A stretch of DNA of 64,000 nucleotides from Methylocystis hirsuta (lineage in GTDB: Bacteria; Pseudomonadota; Alphaproteobacteria; Rhizobiales; Beijerinckiaceae): the NCBI RefSeq assembly GCF_003722355.1, contig NZ_QWDD01000001.1:3463001-3527000 (forward strand), written 5' to 3'. Made by a program: the position numbers and the translations under genes. This document shows, piece after piece, positions 8,386 to 16,435 of this stretch. The notes under the pieces were generated by a model, which was given only the letters and a program-made list of their open reading frames with translations, did no database searches and was not told the DNA's origin. How positions within the stretch are numbered: the stretch's first letter is position 1; every line of letters starts with the position of its first letter.

Positions 8386-8464
8386 GGGGCCGTCCACATA
8401 TGACACGGCTCATCGATTTAGCAAATCAGACTCATAAGTCGCCAACCCCTTCGGAGACTGGCTG

Positions 8465-8998
8465 ATGGCGGCCAAATCCGCGCCGCCGTGCGATGAAAAG
8501 ATCGCGCAGGCGAAGCTTCTCTATGACTCGGGCGTCACGCCCATCGGCGAAATTCTCGAACTGCTCGGCATGAGCGTCGGGCAATTCCGCCGCTTTCGCG
8601 AACAGAACGGCTGGCCGCTGCGCGCCTCCGCCTGCGCGCCGAAAAAGCCGCAAGAGGCTGCGCTCGCCGCAAAGAAGCCGCGCGATGCGGGCCGGCTGAT
8701 CGCGCGGCTCGAAGACGCCGTCGAACAGGAATTCGCCCGCGCCGAAGCGGCGCTCGCCAAACATGCGCCAAAGACCATCGAGGCGAGCGCCCGCACGCTC
8801 GCAAGCCTCGTCAAAACGCTCGCCGAATTGAAGCGCATGCGACGCGAGCACGAGGTTAGAGAGAACGACGCCGACGATGACAGCGACCACTCCGCGAGCG
8901 AGCGAGGCGGCGACGCGCCGCCCCGCGAATTGGCCGAACTCCGCGCGGAGCTTGCTCGACGGCTTGAGCGCCTGCGCGGCGCAGGGCCGACTGAATGA
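8465..8998 (+). CDS. GTA gp1-like protein, putative small terminase
   Basis: Protein of 177 residues. The N-terminal region (EKIAQAKLLYDSGVTPIGEILELLGMSVGQFRRF) reads as a helix-turn-helix as in terminase small subunits. A basic Ala-rich linker and a long charged coiled segment follow. It is the first gene of the GTA-type cluster and overlaps the large terminase. The role in DNA recognition or terminase assembly is inferred from position. GGAG precedes the start. Confidence 0.65.
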   Translation: MAAKSAPPCDEKIAQAKLLYDSGVTPIGEILELLGMSVGQFRRFREQNGWPLRASACAPKKPQEAALAAKKPRDAGRLIARLEDAVEQEFARAEAALAKHAPKTIEASARTLASLVKTLAELKRMRREHEVRENDADDDSDHSASERGGDAPPRELAELRAELARRLERLRGAGPTE

Positions 8999-10283
8999 GA
9001 CGCTCGAAGGTTTGAGCGCGAGAGAACTCGCGCGGCTTCTCGACGAGTGGGAATTCGTCGCGCGCCGCGATCAATGGCCGCCGCACCTGGCCGCGAGCGG
9101 CGCGCCTTGGCGCACATGGCTGATCCTTGGCGGACGCGGCGCGGGCAAGACCCGCGCCGGCGCCGAATGGGTGAAAGCGCTGGCGCTCGGTCGCGCGCAA
9201 TTTTCAATGCGCTCGCTCGGGCGAATCGCGCTTGTCGGCGAGACGGCGGCCGACGTGCGCGAGGTGATGGTCGAGGGCGTCTCCGGCCTGCTCGCCGTGC
9301 ATTCGCCGCGCGAGCGGCCGCGCTGGGAGACGACACGAAAGCGTGTCGTCTGGGAGTCGGGCGCCGTGGCGCAGGCGTTTTCGGCGGAAGATCCGGAAAG
9401 CCTGCGGGGCCCGCAGTTTCACGCCGCCTGGTGCGACGAACTCGCCAAATGGCGCTACGCCAGGGAGACATGGGACATGCTGCAATTTGGCCTGCGTCTC
9501 GGCGACTGGCCGCGTCAGCTCGTCACGACGACGCCGCGTCCGCTGCCGCTTTTGAAAGAGCTGATCGCCCATCCCGCGAGCGTCGTGACGCGCGCCTTAA
9601 CGTGCGAAAACGCCGCCAATCTCGCGCCGTCCTTTCTCGAAAGCGTCGTCGCGCAATATGCCGGCACGCGATTGGGCCGCCAGGAGCTGGATGGCGAAAT
9701 CCTCGACGAGCGCAAGGATGCGCTGTGGACGCGCGACATGCTGGAGCGCGCCCGCGTCCATGAGGCGCCGCCCTTGAAGCGCATCGTCGTCGCCGTCGAT
9801 CCGCCGGCGAGCTCCGGCAAGCGCGCCGACAATTGCGGCCTCGTCGCCGCAGGGATTAAAGAGGCCGGAACGCTTTACGTGCTCGCCGACGCGACTTTGT
9901 CAGCGGCGCGGCCGGCGCAATGGGCGCGCGCGGCGATCGCGCTTTATCACAAGCTTTCCGCCGACGCGCTTGTCGCCGAGGTCAATCAAGGCGGCGAAAT
10001 GGTGCGCGCCGTGCTCAATGAAGCCGATGCTTCCGTCCCGGTGACGATGGCGCGGGCGACGCGCGGCAAATATTTGCGCGCCGCGCCGGTCGCGCAGCTT
10101 TACGAACAGGGCCGCGTCAAACATGTCGGCGCCTTTCCGGCGCTCGAAGACGAGATGTGCGATTTCGGCGCCGACGAACTGTCGTCCGGGCGAAGTCCCG
10201 ACCGGCTCGACGCGCTGGTCTGGGCGATCACGGCTTTGGCGCTGACGCCCAAGGCGCCCGAGCCGCGCATGCGAAGAGTGTGA
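8877..10283 (+). CDS. Terminase large subunit, GTA gp2 type
   Basis: ATP-driven DNA-packaging motor of 468 residues. The Walker A motif is GGRGAGKTRAGAEW near residue 88, and the motor region continues to TTTPRP. The C-terminal RNase H-like nuclease has acidic residues in VVAVDPPASSG, AEVNQGG and DRLDALVW. It belongs to the GTA/lambdoid DNA-packaging group. The long overlap with the previous gene (122 bp) suggests that the true start may be later, for example a TTG near 8953 preceded by GGAG. Confidence 0.9.
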   Translation: MTATTPRASEAATRRPANWPNSARSLLDGLSACAAQGRLNETLEGLSARELARLLDEWEFVARRDQWPPHLAASGAPWRTWLILGGRGAGKTRAGAEWVKALALGRAQFSMRSLGRIALVGETAADVREVMVEGVSGLLAVHSPRERPRWETTRKRVVWESGAVAQAFSAEDPESLRGPQFHAAWCDELAKWRYARETWDMLQFGLRLGDWPRQLVTTTPRPLPLLKELIAHPASVVTRALTCENAANLAPSFLESVVAQYAGTRLGRQELDGEILDERKDALWTRDMLERARVHEAPPLKRIVVAVDPPASSGKRADNCGLVAAGIKEAGTLYVLADATLSAARPAQWARAAIALYHKLSADALVAEVNQGGEMVRAVLNEADASVPVTMARATRGKYLRAAPVAQLYEQGRVKHVGAFPALEDEMCDFGADELSSGRSPDRLDALVWAITALALTPKAPEPRMRRV

Positions 10284-10292
10284 AAGGACGCA

Positions 10293-10421
10293 TCCCCACC
10301 CTCCCCTTGAGGGGGAGGGTCGCGACGAAGTCGCGGGGTGGGGTGAGTTCCTTATCGTTTCCATTTGTCACCCCACCCCGAACCGCTTCGCGGTTCGACC
10401 CTCCCCATCAAGGGGAGGGTG
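10293..10421. repeat. Large imperfect palindromic intergenic repeat
   Basis: CCCCACCCTCCCC with GGGGGAGGG and a GGGGTGGGGTGA arm, mirrored by TCACCCCACCCC and GACCCTCCCC further on. It is a MITE-like palindrome filling the 222-bp gap between terminase and portal. It could fold strongly in RNA and act on transcription through the head operon. Confidence 0.7.
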
Positions 10422-10505
10422 TGGCGCCCGAGATTTCACGCCCTGCATGAGAGAACGCCAGCTTGTCCTCTCATGAGCGATTTAACATTTCTCAAGGGAT
10501 CATCG

Positions 10506-12344
10506 ATGCCCTCACTGCTCTCGCGTCTCATCGGCGCGGTCGCGCCCACGCGCGAAACCAAATATTCGCGCGCGGCGAAGCTCCTCGCCATGCATGCGCT
10601 CGGACAGCCGCATTGGAGCGCGCGCAATTCGACGACGCTGACGCGCGAAGGCTATGAGCGCAACGCCGTCTGTCATCGCTGCGTGCGCATGGTGGCGGAA
10701 GCCGCCGCCTCGGTGCCCTGGCTCGTCTATGAGGGCCGCGAGGAGGCGATCGACCATCCGCTGCTCTCTCTCATCGAGCGCCCCAATCCGCTCGACACCA
10801 GCGCCTCCTTCATCGAGGCGATCTGCGCCAATCTGCTGCTTTACGGCAACGCCTATGTCGAATCCGTTCTGATCGACGACGCGCTGCGCGAACTCTATGC
10901 GCTGCGGCCCGACCGCATGAGCATTGAGGCGGGACGCAACGGCTGGCCCGCGGCCTTTATCTATCGCGCGCTGGGACAGGAAGCGCGCTACGAGATGCGC
11001 GGCGAGGGGATCGAACCGATCCTGCACATCAAATTCTTCAACCCGCTCGACGATTATTACGGCTTTCCGCCGCTCGCCGCCGCGCAAGTGGCGCTCGATA
11101 CGCATAACGCCGCGAGTTTCTGGAACAAGGCGCTGCTCGATAATTCCGCGCGGCCTTCCGGCGCCCTCGTCTATGCGGGGCCGGAAGGCGCGCATCTCAC
11201 CGACGAGCAATTCTCGCGGCTGAAGGAAGAGCTGGAGGAGAATTTCTCCGGCGCGACCAACGCCGGAAGGCCGCTGCTGCTCGAAGGCGGGCTCGACTGG
11301 AAGGCGCTGTCGCTTTCGCCAAAGGACATGGATTTCACCGAATCGAAAGCGGGCGCCGCGCGCGAGATCGCGCTCGCCTTCGGCGTGCCGCCGCTGCCGT
11401 TGGGTCTTCCGGGCGACAACACCTTCAGCAATTACGCCGAGGCCAATCGCGCCTTCTGGCGGCAGACCGTGCTGCCGCTCGTCGCGCGTGTGCAGAAGAG
11501 CTTTCAGGCCTGGCTGCAGCCGGGCTTCGGCGCCTTTCGCCTCGACTATAACGCCGACCGTCTCGAAGCCTTGGCGAGCGAACGCGCCAGCGAATGGGAG
11601 CGCGTCGGCAAGGCCGCTTTCCTCACGCTCGACGAACAGCGCGAAGCGCTGGGCTATGGCCCGGCGCCGAAAGAGGCGCTCTTCGCCAAGCGCGATATGG
11701 CGCTGGAGCGCCGCTACAGTCCGGACCAGCCGCGCGTCCCTGCGGGCAATTCGGGCGGCGGGCAATGGACGGGCGACGGGGGCGGCGGAGATTCGGGAGG
11801 CGGAAGTCTTGCCGACCGCGCCTTGGATAATGAACTGTCGTCAGGGCGGCGAACGACGCTCGCTCAAAATCAAGACGGCCGCCGCTATTCTGTAGTGTTG
11901 AAAGATGAGGAGGGATATGGTCATACGCTTCGCGATCACGTGAACAAAGAAGATCGCGAGCTGATGGCGGAGGTGGAGAAGGAGCGACTACGTTTTACGC
12001 TTCCAGCCATTAGCATCATCTCCTATTCTCCAGCGGAAGGCGCATTTGATTCATGGGAATCGGCGAACGATTTTGTGAACCGCACGCTTGAAGCGAACAG
12101 GGAACTTGTTGATGCGGTGGCGGAAGGAAGACTGCAAAGCGCGTCATTGAAAAAGAATTTCGGAACGCGGACTGGAAAAGAAGCTTTTTTGTCGTCTGGC
12201 ACAGCTGCACCCGTCGTTCGAAACACCTTCTGGGTTCGCGTAGTCATCCATGCGGATCCGATGCATCCCAAGGGTTATCGCGTAAGAACAGCATATCCGT
12301 TTAATCAACCGCCATCGAAACAGCTCCGATGGAGAGCGCAATGA
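10506..12344 (+). CDS. HK97-type portal protein with C-terminal RNase A-like toxin domain
   Basis: Protein of 612 residues; a GTA portal is normally about 400. The start is ATG 10506, preceded by AAGGG. Residues 1-400 are a standard phage/GTA portal (ARNSTTLTREGYERN, VPWLVYEG, FGVPPLPLGLPGD, NYAEANRAFWRQTVLP). Near 410 comes RVPAGNSGGGQW and a Gly-rich linker, a motif common before toxin domains. Residues 470-600 match the bacterial RNase A-like toxin of CdiA (GHTLRDHVNKEDREL at the front, WVRVVIHADP and YRVRTAYPF at the end, with His and Tyr in catalytic places). The stop overlaps the next ATG as ATGA. It is probably both the structural portal and a toxin carrier. The toxin family is recognised from its pattern, not from a search. 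Confidence 0.85.
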   Translation: MPSLLSRLIGAVAPTRETKYSRAAKLLAMHALGQPHWSARNSTTLTREGYERNAVCHRCVRMVAEAAASVPWLVYEGREEAIDHPLLSLIERPNPLDTSASFIEAICANLLLYGNAYVESVLIDDALRELYALRPDRMSIEAGRNGWPAAFIYRALGQEARYEMRGEGIEPILHIKFFNPLDDYYGFPPLAAAQVALDTHNAASFWNKALLDNSARPSGALVYAGPEGAHLTDEQFSRLKEELEENFSGATNAGRPLLLEGGLDWKALSLSPKDMDFTESKAGAAREIALAFGVPPLPLGLPGDNTFSNYAEANRAFWRQTVLPLVARVQKSFQAWLQPGFGAFRLDYNADRLEALASERASEWERVGKAAFLTLDEQREALGYGPAPKEALFAKRDMALERRYSPDQPRVPAGNSGGGQWTGDGGGGDSGGGSLADRALDNELSSGRRTTLAQNQDGRRYSVVLKDEEGYGHTLRDHVNKEDRELMAEVEKERLRFTLPAISIISYSPAEGAFDSWESANDFVNRTLEANRELVDAVAEGRLQSASLKKNFGTRTGKEAFLSSGTAAPVVRNTFWVRVVIHADPMHPKGYRVRTAYPFNQPPSKQLRWRAQ

Positions 12345-12643
12345 TCATTCCAAAGGCCTTGAGTGATGCGTGTGTTTGGTTTCTGCGCGACCTTGAGGAA
12401 GACATTCCGCCCAATCAGGACTGGATCGATTACGCGATCGGTCATTTGAGCAATACGGAAAAGGCGGAGGCGGCGGCTTTTCTGGAGGAAATGCTCGGCA
12501 GTTCCCTATCGGATCAAGAGCTGAAAGACATTTGGTTCGAAGCCGAAGCGCGCATCGGATTTAAGGATGAGTCTCATTACCGCGTAATCTTGGATGAAAT
12601 GCGTAGGAGAATGAAGGGCGAAGTTCCCCAGTTGAAATTCTGA
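12341..12643 (+). CDS. Cognate immunity protein, CdiI-like
   Basis: Small acidic protein of 100 residues, all-helical in pattern (WFLRDLEEDIPPNQDW, FLEEMLGSSLSDQELKDIWF). It resembles CdiI_2-type immunity proteins that pair with RNase A-like CdiA toxins. It starts at ATG 12341 with GGAG 6 nt upstream, overlapping the toxin stop (ATGA), so translation is coupled. Its expected job is to bind and block the portal-linked RNase before packaging or on uptake. Confidence 0.7.
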   Translation: MIIPKALSDACVWFLRDLEEDIPPNQDWIDYAIGHLSNTEKAEAAAFLEEMLGSSLSDQELKDIWFEAEARIGFKDESHYRVILDEMRRRMKGEVPQLKF

Positions 12644-12702
12644 AGATTTCTAACTTCGGCTCATGCGATTCATGACCTAGCTCCTCCTCGAAGGGGATGG
12701 TG

Positions 12703-13014
12703 ATGTCAATTTTTGTAACATGTTCGAGCGCTTATTCCCCTGAAGAAGCTCGTCAGAAAATTGCCCAAGCGGACGATCGCTATCACGACATTCTAAAGCA
12801 CTTCTGGATTTCGGAAGTCGACGAGCCCTTGGAGCACGAACGGGAGCGAGCAGCGGAACACGGCGTCACAGCCAAAAGCGGCTTCCTCATTCAGTGGAAT
12901 AAGGAAGGCGGAGCTGAATACATTCCAGAAATCCCCCGCGTCATGTATGAGTCCTTCGGACGCGATAAGGTATTGGCGTTCGATCTCAACTACGAACTCA
13001 TTCCGCCCTCTTGA
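12703..13014 (+). CDS. Orphan immunity-like protein, copy 1 of a tandem trio
   Basis: Protein of 103 residues starting MSIFVTCSSAYSPEEARQKI. It shares KHFWISE, FLIQWNKEGG and FGRDKVLAFDL with the next two genes. AAGGGG stands 6 nt before the start. No toxin module lies next to it. Placement inside the toxin-immunity array and small acidic character suggest an immunity protein whose toxin was lost. The family was not recognised. Confidence 0.6.
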   Translation: MSIFVTCSSAYSPEEARQKIAQADDRYHDILKHFWISEVDEPLEHERERAAEHGVTAKSGFLIQWNKEGGAEYIPEIPRVMYESFGRDKVLAFDLNYELIPPS

Positions 13015-13042
13015 CGTGAGTCACACCTAAAGGACACTGGTC

Positions 13043-13354
13043 GTGTCGATTTGTTTCGCTTGCGCGAGCTTATTGAGCGTTAATGAAACGCGAAAGAGAA
13101 TCGCTGACGCCAGGGAACGCTTTGGCGGCATTTTGCAGCACTTCTGGATATCGGAAGGTCGCGAAGCGAGGGACTTTGATCAAGAAGACGCGGCGCAATA
13201 TGGTTTAACGGCTAACAGCGCCTTCATGATTCAGTGGAATAAGGAGGGCGGATCGGAATACATTCCGGAAATCCCCCACCTCATTTACGAGGTCTTTGGC
13301 CGAGACAAGGTATTGGTGTTCGATCTCGACAACGAAGTCATTCCACCTTCCTAA
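13043..13354 (+). CDS. Orphan immunity-like protein, copy 2 of a tandem trio
   Basis: Paralogue of the flanking genes (SICFACASLLSVNETRKRIA, QHFWISEGR, MIQWNKEGGSEYIPEIP). It starts at GTG 13043 after AAAGGA. It is the most diverged of the three, notably in the first 70 residues, while the last 30 residues are nearly invariant. That contrast suggests selection for different partners on a common scaffold. Confidence 0.6.
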   Translation: MSICFACASLLSVNETRKRIADARERFGGILQHFWISEGREARDFDQEDAAQYGLTANSAFMIQWNKEGGSEYIPEIPHLIYEVFGRDKVLVFDLDNEVIPPS

Positions 13355-13422
13355 AGGCGCGACGACGGTGGGGCGGTCCAAATACCTCTAGGAAGCTCGA
13401 TTTCCGCTCGAAGGGAATAATG

Positions 13423-13734
13423 ATGTCAATTTTCGTTATGTGTTCGAGTGCTTACGCGCCTGAAGAAACTCGTCAGAAAATAGCAGAAGCAAATGAACGT
13501 CATCATGACATCCTAAAACACTTCTGGATTTCAGACGTGCGCGGGCCCTTGGAGCACGAGCAAGAGCATGCAGCGGAATATGGCATCACCGTCAAAAGCG
13601 GCTTCCTCATTCAGTGGAACAAGGAGGGCGGAGCGGAATACATTCCGGACATCCCGCGCATCATTTACGAGGTCTTCGGCCGGAACAAGGTATTGGTGTT
13701 CGATCTAGACTACGAACTCATTCCGCCTGCTTGA
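13423..13734 (+). CDS. Orphan immunity-like protein, copy 3 of a tandem trio
   Basis: Close to copy 1 in protein and in upstream DNA (CTCGAAGGG before the start in both). Starts MSIFVMCSSAYAPEETRQKI and ends FDLDYELIPPA. It arose by tandem duplication of the gene with its ribosome site. It probably belongs with the immunity set of the portal-toxin array. Confidence 0.6.
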   Translation: MSIFVMCSSAYAPEETRQKIAEANERHHDILKHFWISDVRGPLEHEQEHAAEYGITVKSGFLIQWNKEGGAEYIPDIPRIIYEVFGRNKVLVFDLDYELIPPA

Positions 13735-13766
13735 AGCCGCCCACGATGGTGGGCGTGAGGAGAAAA

Positions 13767-14174
13767 ATGTCCTCTCTCGTCACATTCGATGCTATCGATA
13801 AGGAATGGCTGCCGCTGTCCAGAGGACAGTTCGAGTCCGTATTGGGAGGAGCCTACGAACTCTATCTCGATCATAGCAAGGCGCCGGGAATCGCCAAAGT
13901 CTTGTGGCCAAAGGTGCTAGACTTTTTACATGATTCTTGGCCCGACAAATACGAGATGCCCGACGGCAAAGGCCTAGATTTCTTTCGGTTCAGCAACTAC
14001 CCGCGCGAGGAGCGGCTTGAATTGTTGCGTGCGATGGAGGCCTACTACGCCGACTTTCAGCGCGATCAACTCGGCCCAGAGCTGAATTGGATGCGCGACC
14101 GCCGGCCAACTTTCACCGCCGCTTTCGAGGAGGTAATCGCGCTGATGCGCGAGGAGCTCGCGGCGACAGCGTAG
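13767..14174 (+). CDS. Orphan immunity protein, paralogue of the gene at 18969
   Basis: Protein of 135 residues (MSSLVTFDAIDKEWLPLSRG), nearly the same as the immunity gene that follows toxin cassette 4. It has no toxin before it. GAGGAG lies shortly upstream of ATG 13767. Such a duplicated antidote left without a toxin fits an array that has lost cassettes by recombination. It may also protect against kin carrying that toxin. Confidence 0.65.
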   Translation: MSSLVTFDAIDKEWLPLSRGQFESVLGGAYELYLDHSKAPGIAKVLWPKVLDFLHDSWPDKYEMPDGKGLDFFRFSNYPREERLELLRAMEAYYADFQRDQLGPELNWMRDRRPTFTAAFEEVIALMREELAATA

Positions 14175-14221
14175 GAGGGGTCCGAGCCTACGATGTCTCG
14201 CCATTTCTGTATGGATTGAGA

Positions 14222-14578
14222 GTGGCCAAGAACGTACAACAAATATTCGAATCCACGTGTCTCTCGATTGACCTTGGATTCTATTACAAGCACGCTTCGA
14301 AGAAGCCTTGGAACGATATTGACGAATTGCTGCAAAATGTCATCGCTGACGCCTTAGCTCCTTACGACCGATCGGAGCTAATCACTTTACGCGACTGCCT
14401 TGATCAACTTCTCAGTTCCAACGAGCCGGCGGAGGTTCTAACAGAGACCTGGAACAGGATGAAGCCGTTGACAGCATTTTTCGGAGACGCGGAGGACGCC
14501 TCCGCAGATACGGGGATCGTTCACGTGTTCAAACAGGTCCGTCGCGCTATCGAGGAGAAACTAACGACCGCGGAATAA
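14222..14578 (+). CDS. Orphan CdiI-like immunity protein
   Basis: About 118 residues from GTG 14222. The pattern APYDRSELITLRDCLDQLLS, then ETWNRMKPLTAFF and a final VRRAIEEKL helix resembles CdiI_2-type immunity proteins (compare 12341 and 17390). The start is uncertain: no ATG exists in frame, and a TTG at 14216 is possible. It ends just before the portal fragment of cassette 2. Confidence 0.55.
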   Translation: MAKNVQQIFESTCLSIDLGFYYKHASKKPWNDIDELLQNVIADALAPYDRSELITLRDCLDQLLSSNEPAEVLTETWNRMKPLTAFFGDAEDASADTGIVHVFKQVRRAIEEKLTTAE

Positions 14579-14590
14579 CCTTCCCTTTAA

Positions 14591-16090
14591 GAAGCGCCGC
14601 TCGCCGCCGCGCAAGTTGCGCTCGACACGCATAACGCCGCGAGTTTCTGGAACAAGGCGCTGCTCGACAATTCGGCGCGGCCCTCCGGCGCGCTCGTCTA
14701 TGCGGGGCCGGAAGGCGCGCATCTCACCGACGCGCAATTCTCTCGGCTGAAGGAAGAGCTGGAGGAGAATTTCTCCGGCGCGACCAACGCCGGGCGGCCG
14801 TTGCTGCTCGAAGGCGGGCTCGACTGGAAGGCGCTGTCGCTCTCGCCAAAGGACATGGATTTTCCCGAGTCGAAGGCAGGCGCCGCGCGCGAGATCGCGC
14901 TCGCCTTCGGCGTGCCGCCACTGCTTCTGGGTCTGCCCGGCGACAACATTTTCAGCAATTACGCCGAGGCCAATCGCGCCTTCTGGCGCCAGACGGTTCT
15001 GCCGCTCGTCGCGCGCGTGCAGAAGAGCTTTCAGGCCTGGCTGCGGCCGGGCTTCGGTTCCTTTCGCCTCGACTATAACGCCGATCGTCTGGAGGCGCTG
15101 GCGAGCGAACGCGCAAGCGAATGGGAGCGCGTCGGCAAGGCGGCGTTCCTCACGCTCGACGAACAGCGCGAAGCGTTGGGCTATGGCCCGGCGCCGAAGG
15201 AGGCGCTCTTCGCCAAGCGCGATGTCGCGCTCGAGCGCCGCTACAGCCCGGATCAGCCGCGCGTGCCGGCGGGAAATTCCGACGGCGGACGATGGACGAG
15301 CGGCGGGGGCGGCGGAGATTCGAGAGTCGGGTTTAGCGGCGCGCGAGATGTGGGGGGCCGCGTCCAGACTGCGCAGAACACAGATCCGAAAGTGGCGAGC
15401 GACGTCGAAGGGTCCATCACGCTGGCCCAGGCGCGCGGCGGCCGCGGCAGAGGCGGACGTTTCAGCGGACCCGGCGAAGCGACTCCCTCGCGACTCGATC
15501 GACTGGAAGATACCGCGCGCCTGGCGAGGGAAGCCGAGACGCGCGTGCGCGAAATCGATCCAGGGTGGAAGCCGACGCCGATCTTGATCGATCCTAACAA
15601 CGTCGAGCATCACATCGCGAAAAACACTGCCGAGTATCGGGAAGCGTCCGCTCGATACGCCGACCTGATACGCGCGCGCTCCAACGAGGATGGTCTGCCA
15701 GGAGGAGCGCCCACCTCCTCTGAGCCGACAAGCACTCCGCCGACCCTCCAACAGCGACCTGCCGCCGGAATCTCTCGCGGCTTCAATCGGCAGAACCTAA
15801 GGGACAAACTCGAAAGATATCTGCTCGAGCCATCACACTCACAAAACCGCGGCAAAGCGACCTGGTTCGAACAGAACTTAGGATTCTCCAGATTGAACTG
15901 GAGAGACTTGGCCGATCAGATATACTTCGAACCCTCGGCTGCTCGCCTCACAGAGACGACCGATTGGGGAGACCGATATGAGATGTTGCTTCCGGTTAGA
16001 GGCGCGAACGGAAGGAACGTTTTCGTGAGATTTGTCTTTCAGCGAGACCCGTTCGGCGAGATCACCTTGATCACAGGCATGCCCGACTGA
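14591..16090 (+). CDS. Orphan cassette 2: portal 3' fragment fused to a DUF6883-like toxin domain
   Basis: The frame opens right after a TAA and at once matches the portal (PLAAAQVALDTHNAASFW). It follows the portal for about 230 codons, nearly identical in DNA to 11070-11770. There is no ATG or ribosome site; the first usable codon is TTG 14801. After RVPAGNSDGGRW come a Gly-rich stretch, a pre-toxin segment (RVREIDPGWKPTPILIDPNN) and a 100-residue end (KLERYLLEPSHSQNRGKATW, then YEMLLPVRG and ITLITGMP) resembling DUF6883 toxin tips. It is probably silent until recombined into the portal gene. The toxin activity is unknown. Confidence 0.7.
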   Translation, partial: EAPLAAAQVALDTHNAASFWNKALLDNSARPSGALVYAGPEGAHLTDAQFSRLKEELEENFSGATNAGRPLLLEGGLDWKALSLSPKDMDFPESKAGAAREIALAFGVPPLLLGLPGDNIFSNYAEANRAFWRQTVLPLVARVQKSFQAWLRPGFGSFRLDYNADRLEALASERASEWERVGKAAFLTLDEQREALGYGPAPKEALFAKRDVALERRYSPDQPRVPAGNSDGGRWTSGGGGGDSRVGFSGARDVGGRVQTAQNTDPKVASDVEGSITLAQARGGRGRGGRFSGPGEATPSRLDRLEDTARLAREAETRVREIDPGWKPTPILIDPNNVEHHIAKNTAEYREASARYADLIRARSNEDGLPGGAPTSSEPTSTPPTLQQRPAAGISRGFNRQNLRDKLERYLLEPSHSQNRGKATWFEQNLGFSRLNWRDLADQIYFEPSAARLTETTDWGDRYEMLLPVRGANGRNVFVRFVFQRDPFGEITLITGMPD

Positions 16091-16111
16091 CTTGGACTGT
16101 AGAGCGACACC

Positions 16112-16366
16112 ATGCAGACGATTAGTATATACGACGGCGTGAGACTGTTACGCGACATAGATGCAAGTCTCGTCAATCCGAAGTTCGATAATGAGACCGT
16201 CCGGCTCCCTGCGGGCACGGAAGGCGCGGTCGTTCATGTTCACGGTCCCGCGGATGCGCCGCTTGCGTTTGAGATCGAGTTCGAATTGGTCCCGCTCAAA
16301 AGATACGCGCTCGCCTCCGTTGACGCGATCGATGTCGAACTGACATCGACCGCCCCAGAACGCTGA
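16112..16366 (+). CDS. DUF4926-type immunity protein of cassette 2
   Basis: Protein of 84 residues (YDGVRLLRDIDASLV, then LPAGTEGAVVHVH and EIEFELV). This is a small beta-barrel-like pattern known as DUF4926, often found beside DUF6883 toxins. It lies 21 bp after cassette 2 and has its own ATG. It is the likely antidote for that toxin. Confidence 0.65.
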   Translation: MQTISIYDGVRLLRDIDASLVNPKFDNETVRLPAGTEGAVVHVHGPADAPLAFEIEFELVPLKRYALASVDAIDVELTSTAPER

Positions 16367-16435
16367 TGCCGAAGGTTCTTTTGCTGTAGATTTCCAAGCC
16401 CTCCGGATCCCGATCGCAAGAAGGCGCCGCACATC

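Larger units (their letters stand above)
7018..8402 (+). mobile_element. IS110-family element B (IS1111 group)
   Basis: About 1385 bp. Subterminal inverted repeats are TGGACGGCCCCG on the left and CGGGGCCGTCCA on the right, each about 6 bp from the end. It is inserted at the outer edge (GGGAATG|AC) of the same repeat unit that holds element A. Its right end lies 62 bp before the first gene of the GTA cluster. Confidence 0.75.
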
